From the NCBI RefSeq assembly GCF_017220215.1, contig NZ_CP071131.1, forward strand, positions 186,001 through 250,000: a stretch of DNA of 64,000 bases. Reading direction: 5' to 3'. Both the position numbers and the translations under genes were made by a program. Under the pieces are notes generated by a model. That model had not been told where the DNA came from and did no database searches. It worked only from the letters and a program-made list of their open reading frames with translations. Shown here piece by piece: positions 49,160 through 59,300 of the stretch. Within the stretch, counting starts at the first letter, position 1. Every line of letters begins with the position of its first letter. The DNA comes from Caballeronia sp. M1242. GTDB lineage: Bacteria; Pseudomonadota; Gammaproteobacteria; Burkholderiales; Burkholderiaceae.

Positions 49160-50164
49160 ATGATGCGAAAGACAATTTCTACCTTACTTCTTGCACTGCT
49201 TACGTCATGCGGCGGCGGCGGCGGCGACAACTCGACGAGCGCGACAACCACCAGTCCGGCAGGCGGCGTCAAATTGCAGGTCGTGGCATTCGGCGACAGT
49301 CTGTCGGATGTCGGCACCTATGCCCCGATAGCCAGCGCGGTGGGCGGCGGACGGTTCACGACGAATCCGGGCCAGGTCTGGTCGCAGGATGTCGCTCAGT
49401 ACTATGGCGACACGCTGACTGCGGCCTATGTCGTCGATCCCGGCCATCAACTGAAGGCGCAAAGCGGTCTCGGCTACGCGCAGGGCGGATCGACCGTTGC
49501 GACGCCCGCCAATCAGGAGCAGTTCCTCACCGATCTGATCGGCGACATCGAGATGCCGGTGAATCAGCAGATCTCGAGCTATCTGTCGGCGCATAAGAGC
49601 TTCAATTCGAATCAGTTGGTGCTGGTCTGGGCGGGCTCGAATGACGTGCTTCGGGCAGGCTCACCGCCCGCCGCCGACCAGACCGTGCAAACGGCGGCGA
49701 CGACGCTCGCCGGGCTGGTCGGGCAGATAGTCGGGGCCGGCGCGACCCATGTCGTCGTGGTCAACGTGCCTAATGTCGGGCTCGCGCCGGACGGTATTCA
49801 GCAGGCCGATGGCGGCGGCAACCTGTCGAGGCTCTCGCAACTGTTCAATTCGACGCTGCTTACCGCGTTGCAGGCCAACAACCTGCAAAGCAAGGTTATT
49901 CTCGTCGATGCCTATACATGGACCACCCAGACCATCCAGAACTATCAGGCGAACGGGTTCACGGTATCCAACACCGCGCAGGCATGCGATCCGTCCAGGA
50001 CGCCGCGCAACACTTCGCTCTTGTGCTCCCCGTCCACGTACGTTGCCGCGAACGCCGACCAGACTTACATGTTTGCCGACTACCTGCATCCGACGACGCG
50101 CATGCACGCGCTCTTTGCGCAATACGTGGAGAAACAGATCGCCGGGAGCGGACTCGGGCGTTGA
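49160..50164 (+). CDS. SGNH/GDSL hydrolase family lipoprotein
   Basis: Exported esterase of 334 residues. A short signal (MMRKTISTLLLALLTSC) ends in a lipobox LTSC (Cys17). Block I is VVAFGDSLSDVGTY (Ser47), block III WAGSNDVL and block V DYLHP with catalytic Asp and His near the C-terminus. This resembles phospholipase/cholesterol acyltransferase-like GDSL enzymes. The start is uncertain: ATG 49136 is in frame and adds eight residues; both lack a strong ribosome-binding site. Divergent from the depolymerase gene, so both may act on secreted esters. Confidence 0.88.
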   Translation: MMRKTISTLLLALLTSCGGGGGDNSTSATTTSPAGGVKLQVVAFGDSLSDVGTYAPIASAVGGGRFTTNPGQVWSQDVAQYYGDTLTAAYVVDPGHQLKAQSGLGYAQGGSTVATPANQEQFLTDLIGDIEMPVNQQISSYLSAHKSFNSNQLVLVWAGSNDVLRAGSPPAADQTVQTAATTLAGLVGQIVGAGATHVVVVNVPNVGLAPDGIQQADGGGNLSRLSQLFNSTLLTALQANNLQSKVILVDAYTWTTQTIQNYQANGFTVSNTAQACDPSRTPRNTSLLCSPSTYVAANADQTYMFADYLHPTTRMHALFAQYVEKQIAGSGLGR

Positions 50165-50256
50165 GTCAACGGGACGCTCCGCGAGCCACATTTTCGTTCC
50201 ATACTTGCTGGGAACGGTTCATGCGGTGGCGCGATGCAAACGCCCGCGAGTGTCCC

Positions 50257-51552
50257 ATGTTCATTCCTCATAACAAGCCGGCAACGAACAGCGACAAGCG
50301 AGGCAGCGCGCGCCGCGCGCATTCATGGTCGGCGCACCTCGGGCCCGGACTCGTCACGATTGCGTCGGACAACGATCCCAGCGGCATAGCCACATACACG
50401 CTCGCCGGCGCGTGGTATGGCTTCGACCAGCTTTGGGTGTGCGTGCTCTCGTACCCGTCGACCGTCGCATTGCAGCTTATCTCGGCGCGCGTCGCCGCGA
50501 TCACGGGGCGCGGCCTGACTGCGAACATGCGCAAGCACGACTGGCCTCCGTTCTTTTACTTCGCCGTCGCGCGCTTCCTGATTGCGAATACGTTGAACAT
50601 TGCCGTCGATGTGCTCGCCATGGGCGCCGCACTGCGCGCATTGACCGGTGGGTCCCTTGCCTGGCTGACCGTGCTGTCAGGATGCGCGGCGCTCGTCCTG
50701 CAATGGACGGTCGCTTATGCACGCTACGCGAAGATACTCAAATGGCTGACACTCGCGATGTTCGCGTATGCCGGCGTCCTCGTACTCGTCGATGTGCCCT
50801 GGCCTACAGTCGCAAGGCGTCTCTTCATTCCGCATGTGGTTTGGTCGGAACACTATGTGACGACGTTGATCGCCGTGTTGGGCACGACGGTCAGCCCCTA
50901 CCTGATGTTCGCGCAAGCCGAACAGGAAGCGCGCGACATCGAGAAGAGCGAGGTGTCGCGGCGGCAGGCACTGGATCGAAAGATGGGCGGCGTGCGACGC
51001 GAGGTACTGCTCAGAACCTTGCTGTCCAATGCGGTCTCGGTCTGCGTGATGATCGCGGCGGCCGCGACGCTGCATCTCATGCAGTCGACGCCTCCCGGCG
51101 AGTTCGTGCAACTCGATCGCGTACTGGAGCCGCTCGCGCGTGGTCATGCGGGGCACGTGCTCGCGCTCGCGCTGCTCGGGTCGGCCCTTCTTGCGCTTGC
51201 GCCGCTGGCGGGCTCGGCTGCACAGGCGGCGGCGAGTTCATTCAACTGGGAAAGCGGCGAGCGTCGCGATACCCGCATCGCGTGGCTGCTCGCCGGGACC
51301 ATCGTGCTCGGCATAGCGGTCGCCGTCGCGCTGACCTTCTGGCATGTCGAGCCTGCGCGAGCGCTCTATTGGAGCGCGGTGCTCAACGGCATGACGGTGA
51401 CTCCGGTTCTTGTTCTGCTCGTCTTGCTCAGTTCAAGCCGAGAAGCCGTAGGCGATCTCGCTGCGCACTGGACCTTACGCGCGCTTAGCTGGCTCGCGGC
51501 GCTGGCAACCGCAGCCGCGCTTGTCGCGCATTCGGTGCTCGAGTTTCTTTGA
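50257..51552 (+). CDS. NRAMP-like divalent metal transporter with divergent metal-site motifs
   Basis: Membrane protein of 431 residues with about eleven hydrophobic segments. The N-terminal helix 1 motif is SDNDPSGIATYT instead of the canonical DPGN of NRAMP, and the helix 6 segment is TTVSPYLMFAQAEQEARDIE in place of the MPHN motif, so the metal-binding Asn and Met are absent. This is typical of a bacterial NRAMP-related clade of unproven substrate. ATG 50257 (MFIPHNK) is chosen; ATG 50221 is an in-frame alternative. It stands 92 bases after the GDSL gene. Confidence 0.85.
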   Translation: MFIPHNKPATNSDKRGSARRAHSWSAHLGPGLVTIASDNDPSGIATYTLAGAWYGFDQLWVCVLSYPSTVALQLISARVAAITGRGLTANMRKHDWPPFFYFAVARFLIANTLNIAVDVLAMGAALRALTGGSLAWLTVLSGCAALVLQWTVAYARYAKILKWLTLAMFAYAGVLVLVDVPWPTVARRLFIPHVVWSEHYVTTLIAVLGTTVSPYLMFAQAEQEARDIEKSEVSRRQALDRKMGGVRREVLLRTLLSNAVSVCVMIAAAATLHLMQSTPPGEFVQLDRVLEPLARGHAGHVLALALLGSALLALAPLAGSAAQAAASSFNWESGERRDTRIAWLLAGTIVLGIAVAVALTFWHVEPARALYWSAVLNGMTVTPVLVLLVLLSSSREAVGDLAAHWTLRALSWLAALATAAALVAHSVLEFL

Positions 51553-51914
51553 CGACAAGAGATTGCAGTTCATGGAGACCGACCAGGACCGAGCTTAGAA
51601 GGCATCTATCGCTTACCGCATTAACTGACGCGGTCGATGTTGAAGGCAAAGACGCGCTAGCCGCAGCGCCGATGCATCCATCGAAGCCCTATTCGCAGCA
51701 TCGAGAAAATAGGTCCGCGCCGAGTCGCCGCACAGCCGCGCTCGAAGTCAACGCAGACCGCGGAAGCCGGTGACCCTCCCTTTGCCCCCTTTACGGTGCA
51801 AGGAATGAAAACTCGCCCGAAAGCCGTGCATCGTGATGCGTTCCAGTGCAGCGCATCACCCGAACCGGGCATTCCTCCCCCTTCATACGCCGCACATGCT
51901 TGATTCTCCGCCCT
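51553..51914. other. Intergenic upstream of guanidine operon, no gene seen
   Basis: About 360 bases with no recognisable protein on either strand. The region near 51827-51850 holds short inverted repeats of the GCATC/GATGC type that could be regulator sites; no family match is claimed. Confidence 0.5.
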
Positions 51915-51930
51915 TGGCACGCTTCCCGCT
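51915..51930 (+). promoter_or_regulatory. Sigma-54-like element upstream of the riboswitch
   Basis: TGGCAC-GCTTC-CCGC has a perfect -24 half and keeps GG and GC at 10-base spacing, but the -12 half is CCGC rather than TTGC. A start near 51941 would place the riboswitch about 45 bases into the transcript. Nitrogen (NtrC) control would suit a guanidine operon. Confidence 0.4.
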
Positions 51931-51984
51931 TTAACCGTTGTGCAAGGAGCCGGCGCGTCATCCGGTTCACAGACAATCTGAAAT

Positions 51985-52076
51985 GGACGGCTAGGGTTCC
52001 GGTCTGCACGCAGACGCTGGTCCGAGAGCTGTCGACCTCGAACGAGGTTACACGGCGGGACAAAAGCCCGGGAGAG
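51985..52076 (+). promoter_or_regulatory. Guanidine-I riboswitch (ykkC class)
   Basis: The conserved blocks appear in order: CTAGGGTTCCG (51991-52001), a small hairpin GTCTG/CAGAC, CTGGTCCGAGAG (52017-52028), a variable hairpin CCTCG/CGAGG, and ACACGGCGGGACAAAAGCCC then GGGAGA (52050-52075). These are the ligand-pocket elements of the guanidine-I class. It ends 59 bases before the first start codon (52135). No U-run follows, so control of translation, perhaps by hiding the GAGGT site, is more likely than an intrinsic terminator. Confidence 0.93.
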
Positions 52077-52134
52077 AACGCAATGTTTGCGCTGCTCCCT
52101 GCCGTCGCCAACCGTCTCCTCCGAGGTCAACCTC

Positions 52135-53205
52135 ATGCGCAAGCTCGTCCGCTGTCTCGGCATCGCCGCCGTTTCCCTCGTCACGCTCGCCTCGAGCGCC
52201 GCGTTCGCCGCGCCCCGCAACGACTTCAAGGTGTGCTGGACCATCTATGCGGGCTGGATGCCGTGGGGTCAGGCCAAGACTCAAGGCATCGTGTCGAAGT
52301 GGGCGAAGAAGTACGGCATCAACGTCGATGTCGTGCAGCTGAACGACTACGTCGAGTCCATCAATCAATACACGGCCGGCAAGTTCGATGGCTGCGCCAT
52401 GACCAACATGGATGCGCTCACCATTCCGGCCGCGGGCGGCGTCGATTCAACCGCGCTCATCGTGAGCGACTACTCCAACGGCAACGACGGCGTGCTCATG
52501 AAGGGCAAAGGCAAGCAGATCGCCGATCTGAAGGGCCAGCAAGTCAATCTCGTGCAGTTCTCCGTGTCGCACTATCTGCTCGCGCGCGCGCTCGACAGCG
52601 CCCACATGAGCGAGCGCGATCTCAAGGTCGTCAATACATCCGATGCCGATATCTCAGGCGCATTCGCGACGCCGGCCGTTCACAACGCGGTGACGTGGAA
52701 CCCGATGCTCGCCGATCTCAAGGCACAGCCGAACGTCACCGAAGTCTTCGATTCCAGCAAGATTCCCGGCGAGATCATGGACATGATGGTCGTCAACACG
52801 AAGACGCTGCAGGAAAACCCGGCGCTCGGCAAGGCGCTGACCGGCGCATGGTTCGAGATGGTCGCGCTCATGCACGGCAACTCCGCCGAGACCACGAACG
52901 CGCTCACCGCAATGGCGAAGTCTTCCGGCACCGATCTCGCCAACTTCAAAGGACAGTTGTCCACCACTGCGCTCTTCTATACGCCGAAAGCCGCGCTCGA
53001 TTTCGTCACGAGCCCCGACATGCCGAAGATCATGACGCGCGTCGCGAAGTTCTCGTTCGATCACGGCCTGCTCGGTCAGGACGCAAAGAGCGCGGACGCG
53101 GTGGGCATGGCGTTCGACAAGGGCGTCGTGATCGGCAACAAGAGCAACGTCAAGCTGCGCTTCGATCCGACCTATGTCGAGATGGCGGCAGCGGGCAAGC
53201 TCTGA
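52135..53205 (+). CDS. Guanidine (formerly urea-carboxylase-associated) ABC transporter substrate-binding protein
   Basis: Periplasmic binding protein of 356 residues, first gene under the guanidine-I riboswitch. The signal peptide ends near SSAAFAAPR. The mature protein (FKVCWTIYAGWMPWGQAKTQ) belongs to the NMT1/SsuA-like group long annotated as putative urea transporter of urea carboxylase operons. GAGGT precedes ATG 52135. Riboswitch and carboxylase context makes guanidine the best-supported ligand, by inference. Confidence 0.92.
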   Translation: MRKLVRCLGIAAVSLVTLASSAAFAAPRNDFKVCWTIYAGWMPWGQAKTQGIVSKWAKKYGINVDVVQLNDYVESINQYTAGKFDGCAMTNMDALTIPAAGGVDSTALIVSDYSNGNDGVLMKGKGKQIADLKGQQVNLVQFSVSHYLLARALDSAHMSERDLKVVNTSDADISGAFATPAVHNAVTWNPMLADLKAQPNVTEVFDSSKIPGEIMDMMVVNTKTLQENPALGKALTGAWFEMVALMHGNSAETTNALTAMAKSSGTDLANFKGQLSTTALFYTPKAALDFVTSPDMPKIMTRVAKFSFDHGLLGQDAKSADAVGMAFDKGVVIGNKSNVKLRFDPTYVEMAAAGKL

Positions 53206-53236
53206 TCATCTGCGAGTCTTCAACGAGGCGGTCATC

Positions 53237-54052
53237 ATGCGACTCATCAATCGACATCCGAGCAGGACAGGCGGCCTGATGCTGCTGCTGTTGCCGTTCG
53301 TCGTGCTCTTTGCGGTCTATTTCACCGGATCGTCGATGCGGCTTTCGGTCAATCCCGACGACAAGCTGTTGCCGAGCGCGGCGCAAATGAGCGATGCCGT
53401 GAAGTCGGTCGCCTTCACCGAGGACAAGCGCACAGGCGAATATCTGTTGTGGGCCGACACGCTGTCGAGCTTGCGGCGTCTTGGCATCGGCCTCGTGGTG
53501 AGCGCGGCGATCGCGCTCGTCGTTGCCATCGCGACGGGCTCGTTCCCGTTCGTCAGCGCGACGCTATCGCCGTTCATCACGGTCATTTCGATGGTCCCGC
53601 CGCTTGCGGTGTTGCCGATCCTTTTCATCGTGTTCGGGCTCGACGAGTTGTCGAAGGTCGTGCTGATTGTGGTCGGCATCACGCCGATGATCATTCGCGA
53701 CCTGCATGCGCGCGCGGGCGACATTCCCGCCGAGTTATGGGTCAAGGCGCAGACGCTCGGCGCAAGCAGCTGGACGCTGATTCTGCGGCTCGTGCTGCCT
53801 CAACTGCTGCCGCGCTTGCTGGTGGCGCTGCGTCTTTCGCTCGGCGCCGCGTGGCTGTTTCTGATCGCGGCGGAAGCGATCGCGTCCACCGACGGCCTCG
53901 GCTACCGCATCTTTCTCGTGCGCCGCTATCTGTCGATGGATCTGATTCTGCCGTACGTCGCGTGGATCACACTGCTCGCGTGGCTCACCGACGAGCTGCT
54001 TCGACGCATCACGCAATGGTGCTTCCCGTGGTACGGCGGGAGCGCGCGATGA
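53237..54052 (+). CDS. ABC transporter permease of the guanidine importer
   Basis: Inner-membrane permease of 271 residues of the SsuC/TauC type, beginning MRLINRHPSRTGGLMLLLLP. The ATPase-docking EAA loop is AELWVKAQTLGASSWTLILR. GAGG precedes ATG 53237, 31 bases after the binding-protein gene; the stop overlaps the ATPase start by four bases. Confidence 0.92.
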   Translation: MRLINRHPSRTGGLMLLLLPFVVLFAVYFTGSSMRLSVNPDDKLLPSAAQMSDAVKSVAFTEDKRTGEYLLWADTLSSLRRLGIGLVVSAAIALVVAIATGSFPFVSATLSPFITVISMVPPLAVLPILFIVFGLDELSKVVLIVVGITPMIIRDLHARAGDIPAELWVKAQTLGASSWTLILRLVLPQLLPRLLVALRLSLGAAWLFLIAAEAIASTDGLGYRIFLVRRYLSMDLILPYVAWITLLAWLTDELLRRITQWCFPWYGGSAR

Positions 54053-54855
54053 TCGAAGTCCGCAACGTATGGAAGGAATACGGCGATCAGGTCGTGCTGG
54101 AACGCCTGAATCTCACCATCAAGGAAGGCGAGTTCTGCTCGATGGTCGGCGCCTCGGGCTGCGGCAAGTCGACGTTTCTGCGGCTGCTGCTCGGCCAGGA
54201 ACGCCCGACGCGCGGCGAAATTCTGCTGGATGGCGCGCCGCTTCCGGGCGAGCCGGACGCGCATCGCGGCGTCGTGTTTCAACGCTATTCCGTGTTCGAT
54301 CATCTTGACGCGCTGCATAACGTGATGCTCGGTCTCGAACTGCCGCGCGCGAAGCTCACGGGCCGACTGTTCGGCACGCAGCGCCGCGCCGCGCGCGACG
54401 AAGCGGCCGCGATGCTCGAACGCGTGGGTCTTGGCGCGGCGCTCAACAAATATCCGCAGCAGCTTTCGGGCGGCATGCAGCAACGGCTCGCCATCGCGCA
54501 GGCGCTGATGATGAAGCCGCGCGTGCTGTTGCTCGACGAGCCGTTCGGCGCGCTCGATCCGGGCATACGCAAGGACATGCACGCGCTCTTGTCCGAGCTA
54601 TGGCGCGAATCGAAGCTCACCATCTTCATGGTCACGCACGACCTGAAAGAAGGCTTCACGCTGGGCAGCCGCGTGCTCGTGTTCGACAAGGTTCGCGTGG
54701 ACCCGCAAGCGCCCGGCGCGTACGGCGCGCGCATCACGTACAACATTCCGCTCGATCGCACCCGCGACTCCGCCTCGGCCGTTCATATCGCGCAGGCGGC
54801 AATGCAAGGTGCTTCGGACAACGAACTGGTTTCACTGGAGGGAATTCGTTCATGA
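54049..54855 (+). CDS. ABC transporter ATP-binding protein of the guanidine importer
   Basis: SsuB/TauB-type ATPase of 268 residues. Walker A is [10 protein letters not shown]-loop [10 protein letters not shown], signature [12 protein letters not shown] and Walker [13 protein letters not shown]. The ATG at 54049 overlaps the permease stop and its own stop overlaps the next start (ATGA), so translation of the operon is tightly coupled. Confidence 0.94.
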   Translation: MIEVRNVWKEYGDQVVLERLNLTIKEGEFCSMVGASGCGKSTFLRLLLGQERPTRGEILLDGAPLPGEPDAHRGVVFQRYSVFDHLDALHNVMLGLELPRAKLTGRLFGTQRRAARDEAAAMLERVGLGAALNKYPQQLSGGMQQRLAIAQALMMKPRVLLLDEPFGALDPGIRKDMHALLSELWRESKLTIFMVTHDLKEGFTLGSRVLVFDKVRVDPQAPGAYGARITYNIPLDRTRDSASAVHIAQAAMQGASDNELVSLEGIRS

Positions 54856-55556
54856 CATTGTTGCTCGAAGAAACCGTCCCCGGAGGCGGGCATACGTCGC
54901 TCATCGTGAAACGCGGACAGTCGCTGCGCGTGACGGACCTGCGCGGCGGCGCAAACGTCAGCGTGATGATGGTGAACGCATCCGAGAAGAGCGAACGGCT
55001 GAACCTGCCGGATTCGCTGAAGTGCCAGCACACCGCGAAGCTCACGGCGGGCCATTGCCTCTACTCCGACATGGGGCGCGTGCTGGCCGCGATCGTCGCG
55101 GATACGTGCGGCTGGCACGACAGCATCGGCGGCGTATCGAACGCAGAGGAAGTGACCGAGCGATACGGCGTCGGCCGCTATCAGGAACTGCGCAACGCGT
55201 TCTATCGCAACGGCACGGACAACCTGCTCGTCGAGATGGGCAAGTGGGGCCTCGGCATCTCCGATCTGATGATGACGCTCAATCTCTTCAGCCGCGTGGA
55301 TGTCACCGACGAAGGCACGCTGCGCTTCGTGCCCGGCAACTCGAAGGCGGGCGACTACGTGGAGCTTTACGCGCCGATGAACACGCTCGTCGTGCTCACG
55401 GCCATCCAGCATCCGCTCGACCCGAACCCCGAGTACTCGCCGAAGCCCGTGAAGCTCGAACTGAGCACGGCGCAACCCGACGTCGCCGAACTCTGCCGCA
55501 CCGCGTGCGACGAGAACGTACGCGGCTTCATCAACACCGAACGCTTCTTTCTGTGA
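54852..55556 (+). CDS. DUF1989 protein, carboxyguanidine deiminase subunit (urea amidolyase-associated protein 1)
   Basis: Cytoplasmic protein of 234 residues in the family once called urea carboxylase-associated. In characterised guanidine operons, two such proteins form carboxyguanidine deiminase, which turns carboxyguanidine into allophanate plus ammonia. Seen here: [35 protein letters not shown] (Cys and His suited to metal binding) and [13 protein letters not shown] 54852 overlaps the ATPase stop. Partner gene follows 14 bases later. Confidence 0.9.
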   Translation: MTLLLEETVPGGGHTSLIVKRGQSLRVTDLRGGANVSVMMVNASEKSERLNLPDSLKCQHTAKLTAGHCLYSDMGRVLAAIVADTCGWHDSIGGVSNAEEVTERYGVGRYQELRNAFYRNGTDNLLVEMGKWGLGISDLMMTLNLFSRVDVTDEGTLRFVPGNSKAGDYVELYAPMNTLVVLTAIQHPLDPNPEYSPKPVKLELSTAQPDVAELCRTACDENVRGFINTERFFL

Positions 55557-55570
55557 GCACGGACCCACTC

Positions 55571-56212
55571 ATGACCAGCACGCTTACCGTCAGCGACAAA
55601 CATCCCGAAAGCGCGGTGTATCGCGAAACCCTCGCCGCGGGCGAGCCCTGGCTGCACGAGGTAAAGGCCGGGCAGACGCTGCGCATCGTCGATCTGGAAG
55701 GCAATCAGGCCGTCGATACGCTCTTCTACAGCCTCGCCGATCCGCGCGAACGGTTCGATCCGCAACGCACGCTGCGTCGCCAGCAGAGCCTTTATCTGAC
55801 GTCCGGCTCGGTGCTGTATTCGAACCTCGGCAACCCGATGTTGACTATCGTCGCCGATACGTGCGGCCGTCACGACACGCTCGGCGGCGCGTGCGCGCAG
55901 GAAAGCAATACGGTGCGCTACGCGCTCGAAAAGCGCTACATGCATAGCTGCCGCGATAACTTCCTGCGTGCCTGCGCGCACGACGGGCGGCTTTCGAAGC
56001 GCGACATCGGCGCGAACGTCAACTTCTTCATGAACGTGCCGGTGACTTCGCAAGGCGGCCTGACGTTCGAAGACGGCATTTCCGCGCCGGGCAAGTACGT
56101 GGAATTGCGCGCGGAAATGGACGTGATCGTGCTCATTTCCAACTGCCCGCAATTGAACAACCCGTGCAATGCCTATAACCCGACGCCCGCGGAGCTTTTG
56201 ATATGGAACTGA
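55571..56212 (+). CDS. DUF1989 protein, carboxyguanidine deiminase subunit (urea amidolyase-associated protein 2)
   Basis: Second DUF1989 subunit, 213 residues. It shares the blueprint of its neighbour: [36 protein letters not shown] and [10 protein letters not shown]. The ATG at 55571 matches the usual N-terminus; a GTG at 55553 that overlaps the previous stop (GTGA) is an in-frame alternative adding six residues. Probably forms a heteromer with the preceding protein. Confidence 0.9.
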   Translation: MTSTLTVSDKHPESAVYRETLAAGEPWLHEVKAGQTLRIVDLEGNQAVDTLFYSLADPRERFDPQRTLRRQQSLYLTSGSVLYSNLGNPMLTIVADTCGRHDTLGGACAQESNTVRYALEKRYMHSCRDNFLRACAHDGRLSKRDIGANVNFFMNVPVTSQGGLTFEDGISAPGKYVELRAEMDVIVLISNCPQLNNPCNAYNPTPAELLIWN

Positions 56213-56307
56213 AGCGCATCCGTAGCTTCATCTATCACATCATGCTCGTTCGCTCGGGACGATGCTTCGCGCGCACGCGCGAGGAACTGATGCAAGCGCA
56301 TCGCTGA
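56203..56307 (+). CDS. Possible small protein, 34 residues, overlapping the DUF1989 gene end
   Basis: ATG 56203 overlaps the last codons of the DUF1989 gene in another frame and is preceded by GGAG at 8 bases. The product ([19 protein letters not shown], then [14 protein letters not shown]) is basic with an amphipathic start, and third positions are GC-rich. It fills most of the 177-base gap before the carboxylase gene. I do not recognise a family; it may be a coupling ORF, a real small protein or chance. Confidence 0.35.
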   Translation: MELKRIRSFIYHIMLVRSGRCFARTREELMQAHR

Positions 56308-56389
56308 ACGCGTGTCGTGTCGGCCGTGGACGACCACGGCTCGCCATTCTCACGGCGGGACGGCCCGCCTCCGAATCAAGACTGCCTCC

Positions 56390-59300
56390 ATGTTCGAGAA
56401 GATACTCATTGCCAACCGTGGCGCCATTGCGTGCCGCATTCTTCGAACGTTGCGCGAACTGAATGTCACCGGCGTCGCCGTCTATGCCGAAGCCGACCGC
56501 GCGAGCCGTCACGTCAGCGAAGCACCCATCGCTCATGCGCTCGGCGACGGCCCCGCCGCCGTGACGTATCTCGACACCGCGAAGATTCTGGAGGTCGCGC
56601 GTCGCGAAGGCGTGCAGGCGATTCATCCGGGCTATGGCTTTCTGTCGGAGAACGCGGCGTTCGGCGAAGCATGCGAAGCGGCGGGCATCGCGTTTATCGG
56701 ACCGACGCCCGCGCAGTTACGCGCCTTCGGCCTCAAGCACACGGCGCGCGAAATCGCCGCAAGTCAGGGCGTGCCGATGCTCGAGGGCACGGGACTGCTC
56801 GAAGGCGTGGCGGCGGCGCTGGAAGCGGCGCAGGCCATCGGCTATCCGGTGATGCTGAAGAGCACCGCGGGCGGCGGCGGAATCGGCATGCGCGTGTGCT
56901 GGAACGCCGACGAGCTCGCGACGCATTTCGATGCGGTGAAGCGCCTCGGCGAGAACAACTTCAGCGATGCAGGCGTGTTTCTGGAGAAGTACATCGAGCG
57001 GGCGCGGCATCTCGAAGTGCAGGTGTTCGGCGACGGCCTCGGCGACGCCATCGCGCTCGGCGTGCGCGACTGCTCGGTGCAGCGTCGCAATCAGAAGGTG
57101 CTCGAAGAAACGCCCGCGCCGTGTCTGCCCGAAGGCATATCCGATGCGCTTTGCGACGCCGCCGTGAAGCTCGCGAAGGCCGTCGATTACCGCTCGGCGG
57201 GCACGGTCGAATTCGTGTACGACAGCGCGGCGCGCCAGTTCTATTTCCTCGAAGTGAATACGCGCCTTCAGGTGGAACATGGCGTGACCGAGCAGGTCTG
57301 GGGCGTCGATCTCGTGCGCTGGATGATCGAACTCGCGGCCGGAACACTCGCGCCTTTGAAGCAGCTCGCCGCCGGCCTCACGCCCCGCGGTCACGCGATA
57401 CAGGCGCGACTCTACGCCGAAGACCCGGGGCGCGATTTCAAGCCGAGTCCGGGCCTGCTCACGGATGTGGCGTTCCCGCCCGCCGATGGCCGCGCGCTGC
57501 GCATCGATACGTGGATCGAAGCGGGCTGCGAGGTGCCGCCCTACTTCGACCCGATGCTCGCGAAGATCATCGCGTGGTCGCCAACGCGCGACGAAGCCCG
57601 CCACGCGCTCGACGCGGCGCTCGACGAGACGCGCATCTACGGCGTCGAAACGAACCGCGACTATCTTCGCCAGATCGTGCAGGACACGCCGTTCGCATCG
57701 GGCGAACCGTGGACCCGCTGCCTCGAAGCGCTCGCCTATCGCGCGACGACGGTGGAAGTCGTGAGCGGCGGCACGCAGACGACCGTGCAGGATCATCCGG
57801 GACGGCTCGGCTATTGGGCGGTCGGCATTCCGCCGTCGGGACCGATGGACGACCGCGCGATGCGGCTCGGCAACCGGCTGCTCGGCAATGCGGCCGATGC
57901 CGCCGCGCTCGAAATCACGATGAGCGGCCCGACGCTGCGCTTCAACACGGACGCGGTCGTCGCCATCACGGGCGCGCAGATTCCCGTGCATCTGAACGAT
58001 GTCGAACAGCCGCTGAACACGAGCATCCTCGTTCCGGCCGGGGCCACGCTCGCGCTCGGCACGATACGCGGCGCGGGCGCGCGCGCTTATCTGTGCGTGC
58101 GCGGCGGGCTCGATGTCGCGTCGTATCTCGGCAGCCGCAGCACGTTCACGCTCGGCCAGTTCGGCGGACACGGCGGCCGCGCGCTGCGCGCAGGGGACGT
58201 GCTGCATCTTTATCCGCTCGCGGATAAGCACGCGGGCGCGGCGCTTTCCAACGTGCCGGCGCTCGACAGCGTGCGCACCATTCGCGTGATCTACGGACCG
58301 CACGGCGCGCCCGAGTACTTCACCGCGCCGTATATCGAGCGATTCTTCGACACCGATTGGGAGATTCACTTCAACTCCAGCCGCACCGGCGTCCGCCTGA
58401 TCGGGCCGAAACCCGAATGGGCGCGCGAGGACGGCGGCGAAGCAGGACTGCATCCGTCGAACATTCACGACAATCCGTATGCGGTCGGCGCAATCGACTT
58501 CACCGGCGACATGCCGGTGATTCTCGGCCCCGATGGCCCGAGCCTCGGCGGTTTCGTGTGCCCGGTGACGATCATCGAAGCGGACCTGTGGCACATCGGT
58601 CAGTTGAAGGCGGGCGACAAGGTGCGCTTCGTGCCGGTCGATATCGACGCAGCACGCGAGGCCGCACGCCAGCGTAGCCGCGAGATCGACACGCTGACGA
58701 TCGCGCCGAACGCTCTGCCTGAGCGGACCACGCCGCTGACCTCGCCGATCGTTCTGGACACGGGCTCGGACGGCGAAAGGCTCGTTGCGCGCGTTTCCGG
58801 CGATACGCATCTGCTGCTCGAAATCGGTCCGGCGGAACTCGATCTCGTCTCGCGCTTTCGCGGTCATGCGCTGATGCAGGCGCTAGAAGCGCAGGCGCTC
58901 GCCGGCGTCATCGACCTCACGCCGGGCATTCGCTCGCTGCAAGTTCATTACCGGCCCGACGATCTGCCGCTCGCCCGCCTGCTTGCGATCGTCGCCGAGG
59001 CGTGGCAGCAGGTGCTCTTGCAACGGGATCTGCGCGTGCCGTCGCGCGTGGTGCATCTGCCGCTTTCGTGGGACGATCCGGCGTGCCGGCTCGCCATCGA
59101 AAAGTACATGACCACCGTGCGCAAGGATGCGCCGTGGTGCCCGAGCAATCTGGAGTTCATCCGCCGCATCAACGATCTCGATTCCATCGATGCCGTGAAG
59201 CGCGTCGTCTTCGAAGCGAGCTATCTCGTGATGGGCCTGGGCGACGTGTATCTCGGCGCCCCCGTCGCGACGCCGCTCGATCCGCGTCACCGGCTCGTGA

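Noticed and set aside
52083..52134. ATG at 52083 right after the riboswitch as a leader peptide or early start
   Set aside because: It is out of frame with the binding protein and its product runs as a shadow frame; it overlaps the riboswitch's conserved GGGAGA rather than having its own site.
56717..58867. Minus-strand 716-residue frame opposite the carboxylase
   Set aside because: Antisense shadow of a 1199-residue enzyme with all expected motifs.
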